DNA of 64,000 nucleotides from positions 1 to 64,000 of the forward strand of contig NZ_LIVZ01000004.1 in assembly GCF_001905845.1 (NCBI RefSeq), in the 5' to 3' direction. The first letter of the stretch is position 1. Every line of letters starts with the position of its first letter. Made by a program: the position numbers and the translations under genes. Positions 50,979 to 61,183 of the stretch are shown piece after piece. The notes under the pieces are model-generated. The model worked only from the letters and a program-made list of their open reading frames with translations. It searched no databases and had not been told where the DNA came from. The DNA comes from Streptomyces sp. TSRI0107 (GTDB lineage: Bacteria; Actinomycetota; Actinomycetes; Streptomycetales; Streptomycetaceae).

Positions 50979-53099
50979 TCAGCTGGTCTTGATGACCGCC
51001 GTCCTGTTCGTCTTGCTCGTCAGGACCGTGCGCAGGGCCTGGTAGACGTCCTGGGGGGTCACCTCGGTCTTCTGGCCGGTGCCGCGGGTGATGAGGACGC
51101 CGTCGAAGGTGCTGCCGTAGAGCTCCTCGAGGGCGTTGAGGTCCGGGTTCTCGACCAGCTTGCCGTCGACGGCCTGCACGCGGAGGAACTTCCAGAGGGA
51201 GTTCTCCGGGCTGAGGGGGATCGCGTGCGCCGGGTCGGTCTGGACCGTGACCCTGCCCGACATCGCGGGCTGCGCGAACTCCTTCATCATCCGGTCGACC
51301 TCGGCGTCGGAGACCGTCGGCTGCCTGGTGGTGGTCGGCAGTGCGACCGCCTCGCCGGTGCCGGTCTCCACCTGGGTCCGGTAGGCCTTCGCGACCGCGT
51401 CGGTGGCGTTGTCGACGTCGATGCCCTTGCCGGGCTTGCCGTAGACGGGCACGGCCTTGCCGGAGACGAACTTGATCGTGCCGTCGGTGGCGCTGCCGGC
51501 GCCGCCCGCCGCGTCCTCCAGGGCGGAGTGCAGCTTCTCCTCGTCGACCGGCATGACCGGTTCGACGACCCGCTGCTCGCCGAAGAGCGAGCCGATCACG
51601 GAGACCGGGTTGTAGTCGCTGGTCGCGGCCTCGCGGACAGTGGCCTGGGCGTCGAACGACAGGCCCGCCTGGTCCGGCTTGAGGGTGACCGTGTCGCCGT
51701 CGACGGTCAGCTTCACCGGGTTGTCGACCCGGTCGCTCAGGGCCTCGTCGAGCTTCTTCACGGCGTCGTCGCGGGTGCCGCCGCCGATGTCCACGCCGAG
51801 CACGGTGGTGCCCTTGGGCACGTCGGAGTGGTTCATCAGCAGGCCGGCGCCGTAGGCGACACCGGCGACGGCGACCACGCCGCCACCGAGCAGCACCAGC
51901 TTGTTGCGGCCCTTCTTCTTGCGGGGCGCGGCGGCCGGGGCGCTCTGCTGGGCCGGCACGGCGGGCGCCGGCGGCTTGGGCGCGGCCGGGGCCGCCCCGG
52001 AGCGGGCCGGCGGGAACCCGGCGTCGTGGTCGGGGCTCGGCACGACCGGGATGCCGCTGGTGACGGTGTGCCCGGAGACGTTGTCGTGCGGGGCGGTGAA
52101 GGAGGCGCCGGCCGGGGGCTCGGGGACCTGCTTCTGCGGGGTGAGGATCGCGGTGTCGTCGCTGAGGCCGCCGCCGGGGGCGGGGGCGCCGGCGAGCGGG
52201 TTGGGGGCGGTGAAGGCGGTGGGCGGGACGACGGGGCCGTCGCCGGTGACCGGGCCGCTGGTGGGGCCGCTGGGGCCGCCGCCGCGGGGTCCGCCGTAAC
52301 CGGCCTGCCCGTTCTGGCCGTTCTGGGTGCCTTGCGAGGACTGGCCGTTGCGCGAGGCCTGACCGTTCTGCGCGTTCTCCGAGAAGTACGGCAGGTCGTC
52401 GCGGCGCGTCTCGCCGGTGCGCGAGCCGCTGCCCAGCGGGCCGGCCGCCAGTGCCTCGGTGACGTCGAAGGAGCCGGTGCCGCCGCCGTGGCCGGGCGCG
52501 ACGGGGCCGCCGGTGGCGCCGGGCAGCCCGGAGCCGTTGGTGCCGCCGGGGCGGCTGCCGCCGGGCGCGTTCACGGAGCCGACGACACCGCCGGGGCGGC
52601 CGGAGCCGGCCGCCGGCCGCGCGCCGCCGGCCGGGGCGGCGCCGGGCGCGCCCGAACCGCCGGGTGCGCTCGCACCGTTGGCGGCGGGGCCGCCCTGACC
52701 GCCCTTGGCCTGGGCGGACTTGCGGGGCGCGAACCAGTCGCTGGTCTTCTCCTCGGCCTGCGGGGCGGGCTCGGCGGGAGGCTCGACGGTCCCCGTGGCC
52801 GTGGCGGCGCTCGGCGCCGGAGCCTCGGCCTCGGTGTCGTCGGCCGCGGCGGACTCGGCGTCCGCGACGGGCTTGCGCACGACGACCGGCGGAATCGGCC
52901 GCGATCCGGGGATGTTGATCCGGATCCGGGTCGTCAGCGTGGTCTCGGTCTTGCGTTCCTCCGGCTGTGCGGCCGAACGGCCCCCGTCCGCGCCGCCGTC
53001 GGAAACCGTGGGGGTACCGTACGGCGGCGTGCCCGAGGGGTATGCGGCTCCGCCGCGCCCGTTGGGCCCGGAGGACGGACTGTCAGTTTCACGACTCAA
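50979..53099 (-). CDS. Membrane-anchored peptidoglycan-binding (VanW/YoaR-type) protein
   Basis: A 706-aa protein. Residues 1-400 are low-complexity Gly/Pro/Ala/Gln-rich cytoplasmic sequence. A membrane helix near 415-435 (LVLLGGGVVAVAGVAYGAG) leads to an outer part with repeated VanW/PG-binding-4 patterns (TTVLGVDIGGGTRDDAVKKL, KLTVDGDTVTLKPDQAGL). It probably binds or remodels wall. TTG at 53099 is chosen for the GGGAGAACC site; no ATG or GTG suits. The long inner tail is unusual and may bind other proteins. Confidence 0.8.
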   Translation of the reverse strand: MSRETDSPSSGPNGRGGAAYPSGTPPYGTPTVSDGGADGGRSAAQPEERKTETTLTTRIRINIPGSRPIPPVVVRKPVADAESAAADDTEAEAPAPSAATATGTVEPPAEPAPQAEEKTSDWFAPRKSAQAKGGQGGPAANGASAPGGSGAPGAAPAGGARPAAGSGRPGGVVGSVNAPGGSRPGGTNGSGLPGATGGPVAPGHGGGTGSFDVTEALAAGPLGSGSRTGETRRDDLPYFSENAQNGQASRNGQSSQGTQNGQNGQAGYGGPRGGGPSGPTSGPVTGDGPVVPPTAFTAPNPLAGAPAPGGGLSDDTAILTPQKQVPEPPAGASFTAPHDNVSGHTVTSGIPVVPSPDHDAGFPPARSGAAPAAPKPPAPAVPAQQSAPAAAPRKKKGRNKLVLLGGGVVAVAGVAYGAGLLMNHSDVPKGTTVLGVDIGGGTRDDAVKKLDEALSDRVDNPVKLTVDGDTVTLKPDQAGLSFDAQATVREAATSDYNPVSVIGSLFGEQRVVEPVMPVDEEKLHSALEDAAGGAGSATDGTIKFVSGKAVPVYGKPGKGIDVDNATDAVAKAYRTQVETGTGEAVALPTTTRQPTVSDAEVDRMMKEFAQPAMSGRVTVQTDPAHAIPLSPENSLWKFLRVQAVDGKLVENPDLNALEELYGSTFDGVLITRGTGQKTEVTPQDVYQALRTVLTSKTNRTAVIKTS

Positions 53100-53165
53100 G
53101 GCAGGTTCTCCCGGTTGGCTCCGCCGCCCGTTCCCGACCTACTACCTCACACTGCGAGATGGGGG

Positions 53166-53203
53166 TCCCCCCTGCCCGAGCGGAGTCGAGTGCTTGGGGG
53201 AGG
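53166..53203. repeat. REP-like palindromic element, intergenic copy
   Basis: TCCCCCC...CGAGCGGAGTCGAG...TTGGGGGAGG; same family as 49666-49702. It lies between the VanW-type gene and the DUF6113-type gene. Confidence 0.75.
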
Positions 53204-53308
53204 CTCGGCGGCGCGCACCACCATACTGGCCACTTCCGGCGCTTATCCCATGACCGCCAGGGAAAACCACACGGGACTCGCACGTCGGCTTGACAGCGAA
53301 GTGGTACG

Positions 53309-53719
53309 TCACTTGCCAAGTCGGACGGAAGACCCCGAAGGTTGCCGCCCCGCACCAAGGGTGGCGCAGATCACAGCCAAGGCCATGCCGCCGAGCAGGA
53401 AGAGATACGAGCCGATCCCCGCGGCGAAGACGAAGTCGCCCTCGGGACGGCTGGCGGTGAGCAGGACGACGGCGACCAGCCAGCCCGCGGCGGGCGACAC
53501 GGCCCCGGCCCGGCCACCGGTGGCCCGCGCTCCGCCCAGGAACAGCCCGGCCGCGCCCGCGAGGCCGAGCAGCAGCCCGGCGGGGAACCAGCCGCCCTGC
53601 ACCAGCGCTCCGGCGCCGCCGACCACCACGCCGAGCAGGAAGAGCCCCAGGTGGGCGGCGATCCGCCCGAGGGAGGGGCGGGTCAGGGGCTGGGCCAGCA
53701 GGGAGCCGCGGTCCGTCAT
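53309..53719 (-). CDS. Small four-helix membrane protein (DUF6113-like)
   Basis: A 136-aa protein with four hydrophobic helices ([66 protein letters not shown]). Function unknown. ATG overlaps the mshB stop (ATGA), so it is co-translated with mshB; conservation of this pair in Streptomyces is recalled, not checked. Confidence 0.8.
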   Translation of the reverse strand: MTDRGSLLAQPLTRPSLGRIAAHLGLFLLGVVVGGAGALVQGGWFPAGLLLGLAGAAGLFLGGARATGGRAGAVSPAAGWLVAVVLLTASRPEGDFVFAAGIGSYLFLLGGMALAVICATLGAGRQPSGSSVRLGK

Positions 53720-54582
53720 GACGCCTCCTCGGCATCGATCCCGGCGAACAGGTCGGTCTCGCGCGCGCCCGCGCGTTCTCCGCGCACCAACTCGTAGTAC
53801 TCGGTGCGGAACACCGGCTGCGCCAGCTTGTTGGAGAGGGCGAACCAGTCGCCGTCCACCTCGATCTGGGTGGCGTGCGCGGCCATCGCGGCGGCCTTGG
53901 CGGCGGCGTGGGTGTCCCCGCCGTCGATCTCGGTGGTGACGCGCTCGTCGTCGACGACGCCCGGGACGTCCTCCAGGACCCCGGCCTCGGCGAAGGACAG
54001 GCCCGGCAGTGCCTCCCGGAGGCGCGCGAAGGCGGCCTCGCCGACCGTGCGCGGGACCCGGTTCCAGTACACCTTGGCGGGCGCGCAGCCGGCCTCGTCG
54101 GCCAGCTCGACGGCGCGCGTGGCGACGCGGTGGGCCTGGATGTGGTCGGGGTGGCCGTAGCCGCCGTGGGGGTCGTAGGTGACGAGGACCTGGGGGCGCA
54201 CCTCCTGGATCACCTTCAGGAGGTGTCCGGCGGCCTCGTCGACGTCGGCCTGCCAGAAGCAGGCAGGGTCGTCGTTGTCGGGGATGCCCATCATCCCGGA
54301 GTCCGCGTAGCGGCCGTCGCCGCCGAGCCGGCGGAAGTCCGTGACGCCCAGCTCGGCCATGGCGGCGGTCAGCTCGCGCAGCCGGTGCGCGCCGAGGGCG
54401 GCGCCGGTCAGATGCGCGAGCGCGGGCGGGATGACCTCGCCGCGCTCGCCGAGGGTGCAGGTGACCAGGGTCACATGGGCACCCTCGGCCGCGTACCGCG
54501 CCATGGTGGCGCCGTTGTTGATCGACTCGTCGTCCGGGTGCGCGTGCACCAGCAGCAGACGCCGAGAGGGCAGGTCCGTCAT
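53716..54582 (-). CDS. mshB: Mycothiol biosynthesis deacetylase MshB
   Basis: A 288-aa LmbE-family zinc deacetylase: VHAHPDDES with zinc ligands His15 and Asp18, and the later HPDHIQAH motif. It removes acetate from GlcNAc-inositol to give GlcN-Ins, the step before cysteine ligation in mycothiol synthesis. TAGGGT lies 6 nt before the ATG, with no Shine-Dalgarno: leaderless layout. The start of a mycothiol-using regulon is hinted at by the sigma-R promoter elsewhere in the window. Confidence 0.95.
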   Translation of the reverse strand: MTDLPSRRLLLVHAHPDDESINNGATMARYAAEGAHVTLVTCTLGERGEVIPPALAHLTGAALGAHRLRELTAAMAELGVTDFRRLGGDGRYADSGMMGIPDNDDPACFWQADVDEAAGHLLKVIQEVRPQVLVTYDPHGGYGHPDHIQAHRVATRAVELADEAGCAPAKVYWNRVPRTVGEAAFARLREALPGLSFAEAGVLEDVPGVVDDERVTTEIDGGDTHAAAKAAAMAAHATQIEVDGDWFALSNKLAQPVFRTEYYELVRGERAGARETDLFAGIDAEEAS

Positions 54583-54611
54583 AGGCCCACCCTAAGGGCG
54601 CAAGAAGGGCG

Positions 54612-54806
54612 TCAGAACTTGATGCTGCCGATCATCCCGGCGATGTTGGTCGTGAGCTCGCTGATCGTCGGGGCGATCGTCGAGGAGGCGAGGTAGAACC
54701 CCAGGAGCATGCAGACCACCGCATGCCCGGCCTTCAGTCCTGACTTCTTGATGAGCAGGAAGACGATGATCGCCAGCAGCACCACCGCCGAAATCGAGAG
54801 TGCCAC
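54612..54806 (-). CDS. 64-aa two-helix membrane protein
   Basis: A 64-aa protein with two hydrophobic helices (LSISAVVLLAIIVFLLI; HAVVCMLLGFYLASSTIA) joined by a Lys-rich turn. GGAGGTGAG precedes the GTG at good spacing, so it is real. No function known; similar small genes occur beside mshB in Streptomyces, from memory. Confidence 0.75.
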   Translation of the reverse strand: MALSISAVVLLAIIVFLLIKKSGLKAGHAVVCMLLGFYLASSTIAPTISELTTNIAGMIGSIKF

Positions 54807-54982
54807 GGCGGCTCACCTCCAAGACCCGGGGACATTAGGGGCACAGAGCAGGGGAACGTGTAAATCCATACAGCAGCCAGCAGGTTCATACCCACGCAGC
54901 GCTAGTGATCATAACTATCCGTGCGCGCGCATCGGTCGGCGCACAGCCGCACAAGGGGGCGCATGGCCAATATGGTCAGGGC

Positions 54983-57103
54983 ATGACGACCGAGCCTGTC
55001 TCCTTCCCCCGACGGCACGCGCGGACCCAGCGGTTCACGCTCGGCGCGCCGCGCTCGTTCACCGTGGCGCCCGACGCGTCGCGTGTCGTGTTCCTGCGCT
55101 CGCGTTCCGGTACGGACCGGGCGAACGCCCTGTGGGTGCTCGACCTCGCGGACGGCACCGAGCGGGTCGCCGCCGACCCGGGTGCCCTGCTGGGCGGCGC
55201 CGCGGAAGACCTCTCACCCGAGGAGCGGGCGCGCCGCGAACGCAGCCGTGAGGGCGGTGCCGGCATCGTCGGCTACGCCACCGACGCGGCGGTCGAGTTG
55301 GCGTCTTTCGCCTTGTCAGGGCGGCTTTTCGCGGCCGAGCTGCGGGCCGGCACGGCGCGGGAACTGCCCGCCGCCGGGCCGGTGATCGACCCTCGTCCCT
55401 CCCCCGACGGACGGCTGGTCGCGTACGCCGGGCAAGGCGCGCTGCGGGTCGTCGGCGCCGAGGGTGAGGGCGACCGGGCGCTCGCGGAACCGGAATCGGA
55501 GGGCGTGTCCTACGGCCTGGCCGAGTTCATCGCGGCCGAGGAGATGGGGCGCTCGCGCGGCTTCTGGTGGGCGCCGGAGTCGGACCGGCTACTGGTGGCG
55601 CGGGTGGACGACACGCCCGTGGAGCGCTGGTGGATCTCCGATCCCGCGCAGCCGAAACGTGACCCACAACACGTCCCTTATCCGGCAGCTGGGACGGCGA
55701 ACGCGGACGTCCGGCTCTTCGTCGTCGACCTCGACGGAGCGCGCACGGAGGTCGTCTGGGACCGGGCCCGCTACCCGTATCTGGCGCGAGTGCACTGGTC
55801 AGAGGCGGGTGCGCCGCTTCTGCTGGTGCAGGCGCGCGACCAGCGGAGCCAGCTGTACCTGGCCGTGGACCCGGACACCGGGGCGACCCGGATGGTGCAC
55901 GCGGATGAAGATCCGATTTGGCTGGATCTTTTCCCTGGAGTGCCCTGCTGGTCCCCCTCCGGGCAGCTGGTCCGGATCGCCGACGAGGGCGGGGCGCGGG
56001 TGCTCGCGGTGGGTGAACGGCCGCTGACCGGAGCCCAGTTGCACGTCCGTGCGGTACTCGACGTGACGTCTCACGACGTCCTCGTGTCGGCGTCCGCGGG
56101 CGCGGAAGCGGAACGGCCGGAGACCGGGGAGGTGCATGTCTACCGCGTCAACGAGCTGGGCGTCGAGCGCCTCTCCGAGGAGCCCGGTGTGCACTCGGCC
56201 GTGCGCGCCGGAGACGTGACCGTCCTGGTGTCGGCGACGCTGGAGCGGCCGGGAGCGCTGGTACGGGTGCTGCGGGAGGGGAAGCAGACGGCGATCATCC
56301 CGTCGTACGCGGAGGATCCCGGTATGTCCCCGCGCGTGACGCTCACCGAGGGGGGCGCACGAAGGATTCCGTGCGCCGTGCTTATGCCTCGGGACTACGA
56401 CGGTGACACTCCCCTGCCGGTTCTCCTGGACCCCTACGGCGGCCCCCACGGCCCCCGCGTCGTGGCCGCGCACAACGCCCATCTGACCTCGCAGTGGTTC
56501 GCCGACCAGGGGTTCGCCGTGGTCGTCGCGGACGGCCGGGGCACGCCGGGCCGCTCCCCCGCCTGGGAGAAGGCCGTCCACCACGACTTCACCGTCTCCC
56601 TCGACGACCAGATCGAGGCGCTGCAGGATTTGGCGCGGAATCACCCGCTGGATTTGCGCCGAGTGGCCATTCGCGGCTGGTCCTACGGCGGCTGGCTGGC
56701 CGGGCTCGCGGTCCTGCGCCGCCCGGACGTCTTCCACGCGGGCATCGCCGGCGCCCCCGTGACGGACTGGCGCCTCTACGACACGCACTACACCGAGCGG
56801 TACCTCGGCGACCCGGCCGCCCACCCGGAGTCGTACGCGCGCAGCTCCCTGGTGACGGACGAGGGACTGTCGTCCCCCGCGGAGCCGCACCGTCCGCTGA
56901 TGATCGTCCACGGCACGGCCGACGACAACGTGGTCTTCGCCCACGCCCTGCGGCTGTCCTCCGCCCTGCTGGCCGCCGGCCGCCCGCACGAGGTGCTGCC
57001 GCTGTCGGGGGTCACGCACATGACCCCGCAGGAGCAGGTCGCCGAGAACCTGCTGCTGCTCCAGGTGGACTTCCTCAAGCGCTCGCTGGGCCTGGCGGAG
57101 TAG
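54983..57103 (+). CDS. S9-family dipeptidyl-peptidase IV-like protease
   Basis: A 706-aa serine protease: an eight-bladed beta-propeller N-terminal domain, then an alpha/beta hydrolase. Ser567 (GWSYGG), Asp647 (HGTADDN) and His679 (GVTHM) are the triad. Glu186-Glu187 (AAEEMGRSRG) match the N-terminus-binding glutamates of DPP IV, so Xaa-Pro dipeptide release is expected. No signal peptide, so probably cytoplasmic. TATGGT lies 6 nt before ATG 54983 (leaderless layout). It faces the oligopeptide transporter operon and could degrade imported peptides. Confidence 0.92.
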   Translation: MTTEPVSFPRRHARTQRFTLGAPRSFTVAPDASRVVFLRSRSGTDRANALWVLDLADGTERVAADPGALLGGAAEDLSPEERARRERSREGGAGIVGYATDAAVELASFALSGRLFAAELRAGTARELPAAGPVIDPRPSPDGRLVAYAGQGALRVVGAEGEGDRALAEPESEGVSYGLAEFIAAEEMGRSRGFWWAPESDRLLVARVDDTPVERWWISDPAQPKRDPQHVPYPAAGTANADVRLFVVDLDGARTEVVWDRARYPYLARVHWSEAGAPLLLVQARDQRSQLYLAVDPDTGATRMVHADEDPIWLDLFPGVPCWSPSGQLVRIADEGGARVLAVGERPLTGAQLHVRAVLDVTSHDVLVSASAGAEAERPETGEVHVYRVNELGVERLSEEPGVHSAVRAGDVTVLVSATLERPGALVRVLREGKQTAIIPSYAEDPGMSPRVTLTEGGARRIPCAVLMPRDYDGDTPLPVLLDPYGGPHGPRVVAAHNAHLTSQWFADQGFAVVVADGRGTPGRSPAWEKAVHHDFTVSLDDQIEALQDLARNHPLDLRRVAIRGWSYGGWLAGLAVLRRPDVFHAGIAGAPVTDWRLYDTHYTERYLGDPAAHPESYARSSLVTDEGLSSPAEPHRPLMIVHGTADDNVVFAHALRLSSALLAAGRPHEVLPLSGVTHMTPQEQVAENLLLLQVDFLKRSLGLAE

Positions 57104-57110
57104 CACGGGC

Positions 57111-57143
57111 GACGGGCCGGGGTGGCGCGCACCCCGGCCCGTC
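57111..57143 (+). terminator. Terminator between the S9 peptidase and dppF
   Basis: A 14-bp perfect stem (GACGGGCCGGGGTG) with a GCGCG loop between convergent genes. Confidence 0.85.
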
Positions 57144-57222
57144 AACGGCACCCGCACGGCCGTACGGAGTTCAGTCTGCCGCGTCCGTATATCGGAACCG
57201 GGTCGGGCGAGTTGCCACCGTG

Positions 57223-58260
57223 TTACTCCGCCGGCTCGGTCGGGACCACGTGCTTGCGCTCCGCGAAGTGGCAGGCACTGGGGTGGACGGCGGGACCGGT
57301 GCCGTGCTCGAAGGCCTCCGGGACCGCCAGCGCCGGCACCTCCAGCGCGCAGCGCTCGCGGGCCTTCCAGCAGCGGGTGCGGAAGCGACAGCCGGAGGGG
57401 ACGTTGGTGGGGGACGGCACGTCACCGTGCAGGATGATCCGCTCCCGGTGCTCCCGCGCCTCGGGGTCGGGCACGGGCACGGCGGACAGCAGGGCCTGGG
57501 TGTAGGGATGCGTGGGGTGGTCGTAGATCTCGGCGTCGCGGCCGGTCTCGACGATCCGGCCCAGGTACATCACCCCGACCCGGTCGGAGATGTGCCGGAC
57601 GATCGACAGGTCGTGGGCGATGAAGACGTACGACAGGTCGAACTCGTCCTGCAGACGCTCCATCAGGTTCACGACCTGCGCCTGGACCGAGACGTCCAGC
57701 GCCGACACGGGTTCGTCGGCGACGATGATCTCCGGGCGCAGCGCCAGGCCGCGGGCGATGCCGATGCGCTGGCGCTGGCCGCCGGAGAACTGGTGGGGGT
57801 AGCGGTTGATGTACTCCGGGTTCAGGCCGACCACGTCCAGGAGTTCCCGTACCCTGCGGCGGCGGTCCCCCTTGGGAGCGACCTCGGGGTGGATGTCGAA
57901 GGGCTCGCCGACGATGTCGCCGACCGTCATCCGGGGGTTGAGGGAGGTGTAGGGGTCCTGGAAGACCATCTGGATGTTGCGGCGTACGGCCTTCAGGGCG
58001 CGGCCGGAGAGCCTGGTGACGTCCTCGCCCTTGTACCGGATCGAACCGGCGGTCGGCCGCTCCAGGCTGACCAGCATCCTCGCGACCGTGGACTTGCCGC
58101 AGCCGGACTCGCCGACGATGCCGAGGGTCTCGCCGCGGTACAGGGTGAAGTCGACGCCGTCGACCGCCTTGACCGCGCCGATCCGCTTCTTGAAGAGGAC
58201 GCCCCGGGTCAGCGGGTAGTGCTTGACCAGCCCGCGCACCTCCAGGATCGGCTCAGCCAT
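57223..58260 (-). CDS. Oligopeptide ABC transporter ATPase, DppF/OppF type
   Basis: A 345-aa ABC ATPase: GESGCGKST Walker [28 protein letters not shown] signature, ADEPVSALD Walker B and the C-terminal oligopeptide-transporter Cys-rich motif ([16 protein letters not shown]), which in relatives binds an Fe-S cluster. Last gene of a five-gene operon; overlaps dppD by 8 bp. Confidence 0.93.
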   Translation of the reverse strand: MAEPILEVRGLVKHYPLTRGVLFKKRIGAVKAVDGVDFTLYRGETLGIVGESGCGKSTVARMLVSLERPTAGSIRYKGEDVTRLSGRALKAVRRNIQMVFQDPYTSLNPRMTVGDIVGEPFDIHPEVAPKGDRRRRVRELLDVVGLNPEYINRYPHQFSGGQRQRIGIARGLALRPEIIVADEPVSALDVSVQAQVVNLMERLQDEFDLSYVFIAHDLSIVRHISDRVGVMYLGRIVETGRDAEIYDHPTHPYTQALLSAVPVPDPEAREHRERIILHGDVPSPTNVPSGCRFRTRCWKARERCALEVPALAVPEAFEHGTGPAVHPSACHFAERKHVVPTEPAE

Positions 58261-59236
58261 GCAGGCACTCCCTCCAGAAGTGGCAGGCGCTGCCCCGCTC
58301 GCCGCCCCCTTCGTCCACCTCGTACAGCGGGGGCGCGTCGGTGCGGCACACGTCGCGGGCCATCGGGCAGCGCGGGTGGAAGGCGCAGCCCGGGGGGATG
58401 TCCAGGAGGCTGGGCGGCAGGCCCTTGATGGCGTACAGCTCCCGGCCCTTCCGGTCCAGCCGCGGGATGGAGTCCAGCAGGCCGCGCGTGTAGGGGTGGG
58501 CGGGGGCCTTGTAGAGGTCATGGACGGGGGCCGACTCGACGATCCGGCCCGCGTACATCACGGCGATGCGGTCCGCGACGTCCGCGACCACCCCGAGGTC
58601 GTGGGTGATGAGGACCAGCCCCATGTCGTACTCGCGCCGCAGCTCGGCGAGCAGGTCCATGACCTGGGCCTGCACCGTCACGTCCAGGGCCGTCGTCGGC
58701 TCGTCGGCGATGATCAGGGCCGGTTCCAGGGCCATCGCCATGGCGATCATGATGCGCTGGCGCATGCCGCCGGAGAACTGGTGCGGGTACTGCCGCACCC
58801 GCTCCTTCGCGCCCGGGATGCGCACCCGGTCCATCAGCTCGACCGCCTTCGCCCGGGCGTCCTTCCGCGACATGCCCCGGTGCACGACGAACATCTCGCC
58901 GAGCTGGTCTCCCACGGACAGCACCGGGTTCAGCGAGGACAGCGCGTCCTGGAAGATCATCGCCATGCCGGCGCCGCGCACCCTGCGCCGCTCGTCCTCC
59001 TTCAGCTTCAGCAGGTCCCGGCCCTGGAAGAGGATCTCGCCGCCGGTGATCCGCCCCGGCGGCATGTCGAGGATGCCCATGACCGCCTGGGCGGTGACCG
59101 ACTTGCCGGAGCCGGACTCGCCGAGCACGGCCAGCGTCTCGCCCGCGTCCACGCCGTAGGTGACGCCGTTGACGGCCCGGGCGACGCCGTCCCGGGTCCG
59201 GAACTCCACGCGCAGGTCGCGTACCTCCAGCAGCAT
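58253..59236 (-). CDS. Oligopeptide ABC transporter ATPase, DppD/OppD type
   Basis: A 327-aa ABC ATPase with [35 protein letters not shown] and ADEPTTALD, and the C-terminal Cys motif ([17 protein letters not shown]). ATG 59236 is chosen because GAGGTGA precedes it at 7 nt; a GTG at 59248 overlapping the dppC stop is an alternative. It pairs with the DppF-type ATPase to drive peptide import. Confidence 0.93.
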   Translation of the reverse strand: MLLEVRDLRVEFRTRDGVARAVNGVTYGVDAGETLAVLGESGSGKSVTAQAVMGILDMPPGRITGGEILFQGRDLLKLKEDERRRVRGAGMAMIFQDALSSLNPVLSVGDQLGEMFVVHRGMSRKDARAKAVELMDRVRIPGAKERVRQYPHQFSGGMRQRIMIAMAMALEPALIIADEPTTALDVTVQAQVMDLLAELRREYDMGLVLITHDLGVVADVADRIAVMYAGRIVESAPVHDLYKAPAHPYTRGLLDSIPRLDRKGRELYAIKGLPPSLLDIPPGCAFHPRCPMARDVCRTDAPPLYEVDEGGGERGSACHFWRECLHG

Positions 59237-59244
59237 GTGCCGGC

Positions 59245-60258
59245 TCACCTCAGCTTCGGGTCGAGGGCGTCGCGGACCGCGTCGCCGAGCATGATGAACG
59301 CCAGCACGGTGACCGCCAGCGCGCCGGACGGCCAGAGCAGGGCGTGCGGGGCGTTGCGGACGTACGGGGAGGCGGCGGAGATGTCGATGCCCCAGGAGAC
59401 GCTGGGCGGCTTCAGGCCCACGCCGAGGTAGGACAGGGTGGCCTCCAGGGCGATGTAGGTGCCGAGCGCGATGGTCGCGACGACGATGACCGGGGCCACG
59501 GCGTTGGGCGCGATGTGCCGGAGCAGCTGGCGGGTGCGGGAGGCGCCGAGGGCGCGGGCGGCCTGCACGTAGTCGTTCTGCCGGGCGGTGATGACGGAGC
59601 CCCGAGCGATCCGGGAGATCTGCGGCCAGCCCAGCAGCACCATGAAGCCGATCACCGGCCAGATGGTGTTGCTGGTGACCACCGACAGCAGGACCAGGCC
59701 GCCCAGGACGACCGGGATGGCGAAGAAGATGTCGGTGGTCCGGGACAGGACCGAGTCCCACGCGCCGCCGGAGAATCCGGCGAGTCCGCCGAGCACGCTG
59801 CCGAGGAGCGCCACCCCGAGCGTCGCGCAGACGCCGACCGCGACGGACGTGCGGGCCCCGTAGACGGTGCGGGTGTAGACGTCGCAGCCCTGGCCGTTGA
59901 AGCCGAAGGGATGGCCGGGCTGGGAGCCCTGCTGGGCCTTGGCGAGGTCGCACTCGAGGGGGTTGCCGGAGGCGATCAGGGACGGCCACAGGGAAATGAC
60001 GACCAGGAAGAGGATCACCAGCCCGGAGATGACGAAGACGGGGTTGCGGCGCAGGTCGTGCCAGGCGTCGGACCACAGGGAGCGGGGTTTGCCGCCCGCC
60101 GGGCCGGTGTCCGCCGGTCCGCCCGGAGCCGGTCCGCCGGGGGCGGTCGGCGGTGTCGGTTCCAGGGTCACCGCCTCGCTCGCCGCGAGGTCCATCTGCC
60201 CGCCCATGCCGGTGCCGGCGATGGCGCGCTCGGGTTCGTAGGGCGGCTGCTCAGGCAT
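59245..60258 (-). CDS. Oligopeptide ABC transporter permease, DppC/OppC type
   Basis: A 337-aa permease with a 55-residue Pro/Gly-rich N-terminal extension, six membrane helices and the EAA loop (YVQAARALGASRTRQLLRHI). A pair of Cys flank the first outer loop (ECDLAK, GCDVYTR). Overlaps dppB by 8 bp. Confidence 0.92.
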   Translation of the reverse strand: MPEQPPYEPERAIAGTGMGGQMDLAASEAVTLEPTPPTAPGGPAPGGPADTGPAGGKPRSLWSDAWHDLRRNPVFVISGLVILFLVVISLWPSLIASGNPLECDLAKAQQGSQPGHPFGFNGQGCDVYTRTVYGARTSVAVGVCATLGVALLGSVLGGLAGFSGGAWDSVLSRTTDIFFAIPVVLGGLVLLSVVTSNTIWPVIGFMVLLGWPQISRIARGSVITARQNDYVQAARALGASRTRQLLRHIAPNAVAPVIVVATIALGTYIALEATLSYLGVGLKPPSVSWGIDISAASPYVRNAPHALLWPSGALAVTVLAFIMLGDAVRDALDPKLR

Positions 60259-61174
60259 AGCGGATCCTCGGGTCGAGTACGGCGTACAGCAGGTCGACGA
60301 GGAGGTTGGCGACCAGGAAGACGAGGACCAGGACGGTCACGAAGCCGACCACGGTCTGGGTGTTCTGGCGGAGGATGCCCTGGTAGAGCTGGTAGCCGAC
60401 GCCGTGGATGTTGAAGATCCGCTCGGTGACGATCGCGCCGCCCATCAGCGCGCCGATGTCGGTGCCGATGAACGTGACGACCGGGATGAGGGAGTTGCGC
60501 AGCAGGTGCCGGGTGACGACCCGGTGCCGGGGCAGGCCCTTGGCGATCGCCGTGCGGACGTAGTCGGCGCGTTTGTTCTCGGCGATGGAGGTGCGGGTCA
60601 GCCGGGTGACGTAGGCGAGGGAGACCGAGGCGAGGACGAGGCCGGGGACGATCAGTTCGCCGAAGGCGGCCTCCGGGGACACCGAGGGCTTGATCCAGCC
60701 CCACTCGACGCCGAGCAGCAGCTGGAGCAGCAGGCCGGTGACGAAGGTGGGGACGGAGATGACGACGAGGGTGACCAGGAGGACCGAGGTGTCGACGGGG
60801 TGGCCGCGGCGCAGGCCGGTGATCACGCCGAGGGTGATGCCGATGACGATCTCGAAGAGGATCGCCACGATCGTCAGCCGGATGGTGACGGGGAAGGCGG
60901 AGGCCATCAGCCCGGTGACCGGCTGGCCGTTGAAGGCGGTGCCGAAGTCACCGGTGAAGACGTTGCCCATGTAGGTCAGGTATTGCTGCCAGACCGGCTT
61001 GTCGAGGCCGAACTCGTGTCTGAGCCGGGCGGCCGTCGCCGGGTCGCACTGCCGTTCGCCGCACAGGCCCGCGATGGGGTCGCCCATCACGTTCACCATC
61101 AGGAAGATCAGCAGCGTGGCCCCGATGAAGACCGGGATCATCTGGAGCAGCCGCCGGACGACGTAGCGTCCCAT
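60251..61174 (-). CDS. Oligopeptide ABC transporter permease, DppB/OppB type
   Basis: A 307-aa permease starting YVVRRLLQMIPVFIGATLLIF, typical of the family, with a long first outer loop (CGERQCDPATAARLRHEFGLD) and EAA loop YVRTAIAKGLPRHRVVTRHL. Forms the channel with the DppC-type subunit. Confidence 0.93.
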   Translation of the reverse strand: MGRYVVRRLLQMIPVFIGATLLIFLMVNVMGDPIAGLCGERQCDPATAARLRHEFGLDKPVWQQYLTYMGNVFTGDFGTAFNGQPVTGLMASAFPVTIRLTIVAILFEIVIGITLGVITGLRRGHPVDTSVLLVTLVVISVPTFVTGLLLQLLLGVEWGWIKPSVSPEAAFGELIVPGLVLASVSLAYVTRLTRTSIAENKRADYVRTAIAKGLPRHRVVTRHLLRNSLIPVVTFIGTDIGALMGGAIVTERIFNIHGVGYQLYQGILRQNTQTVVGFVTVLVLVFLVANLLVDLLYAVLDPRIRYA

Positions 61175-61183
61175 GGCGCCTCC

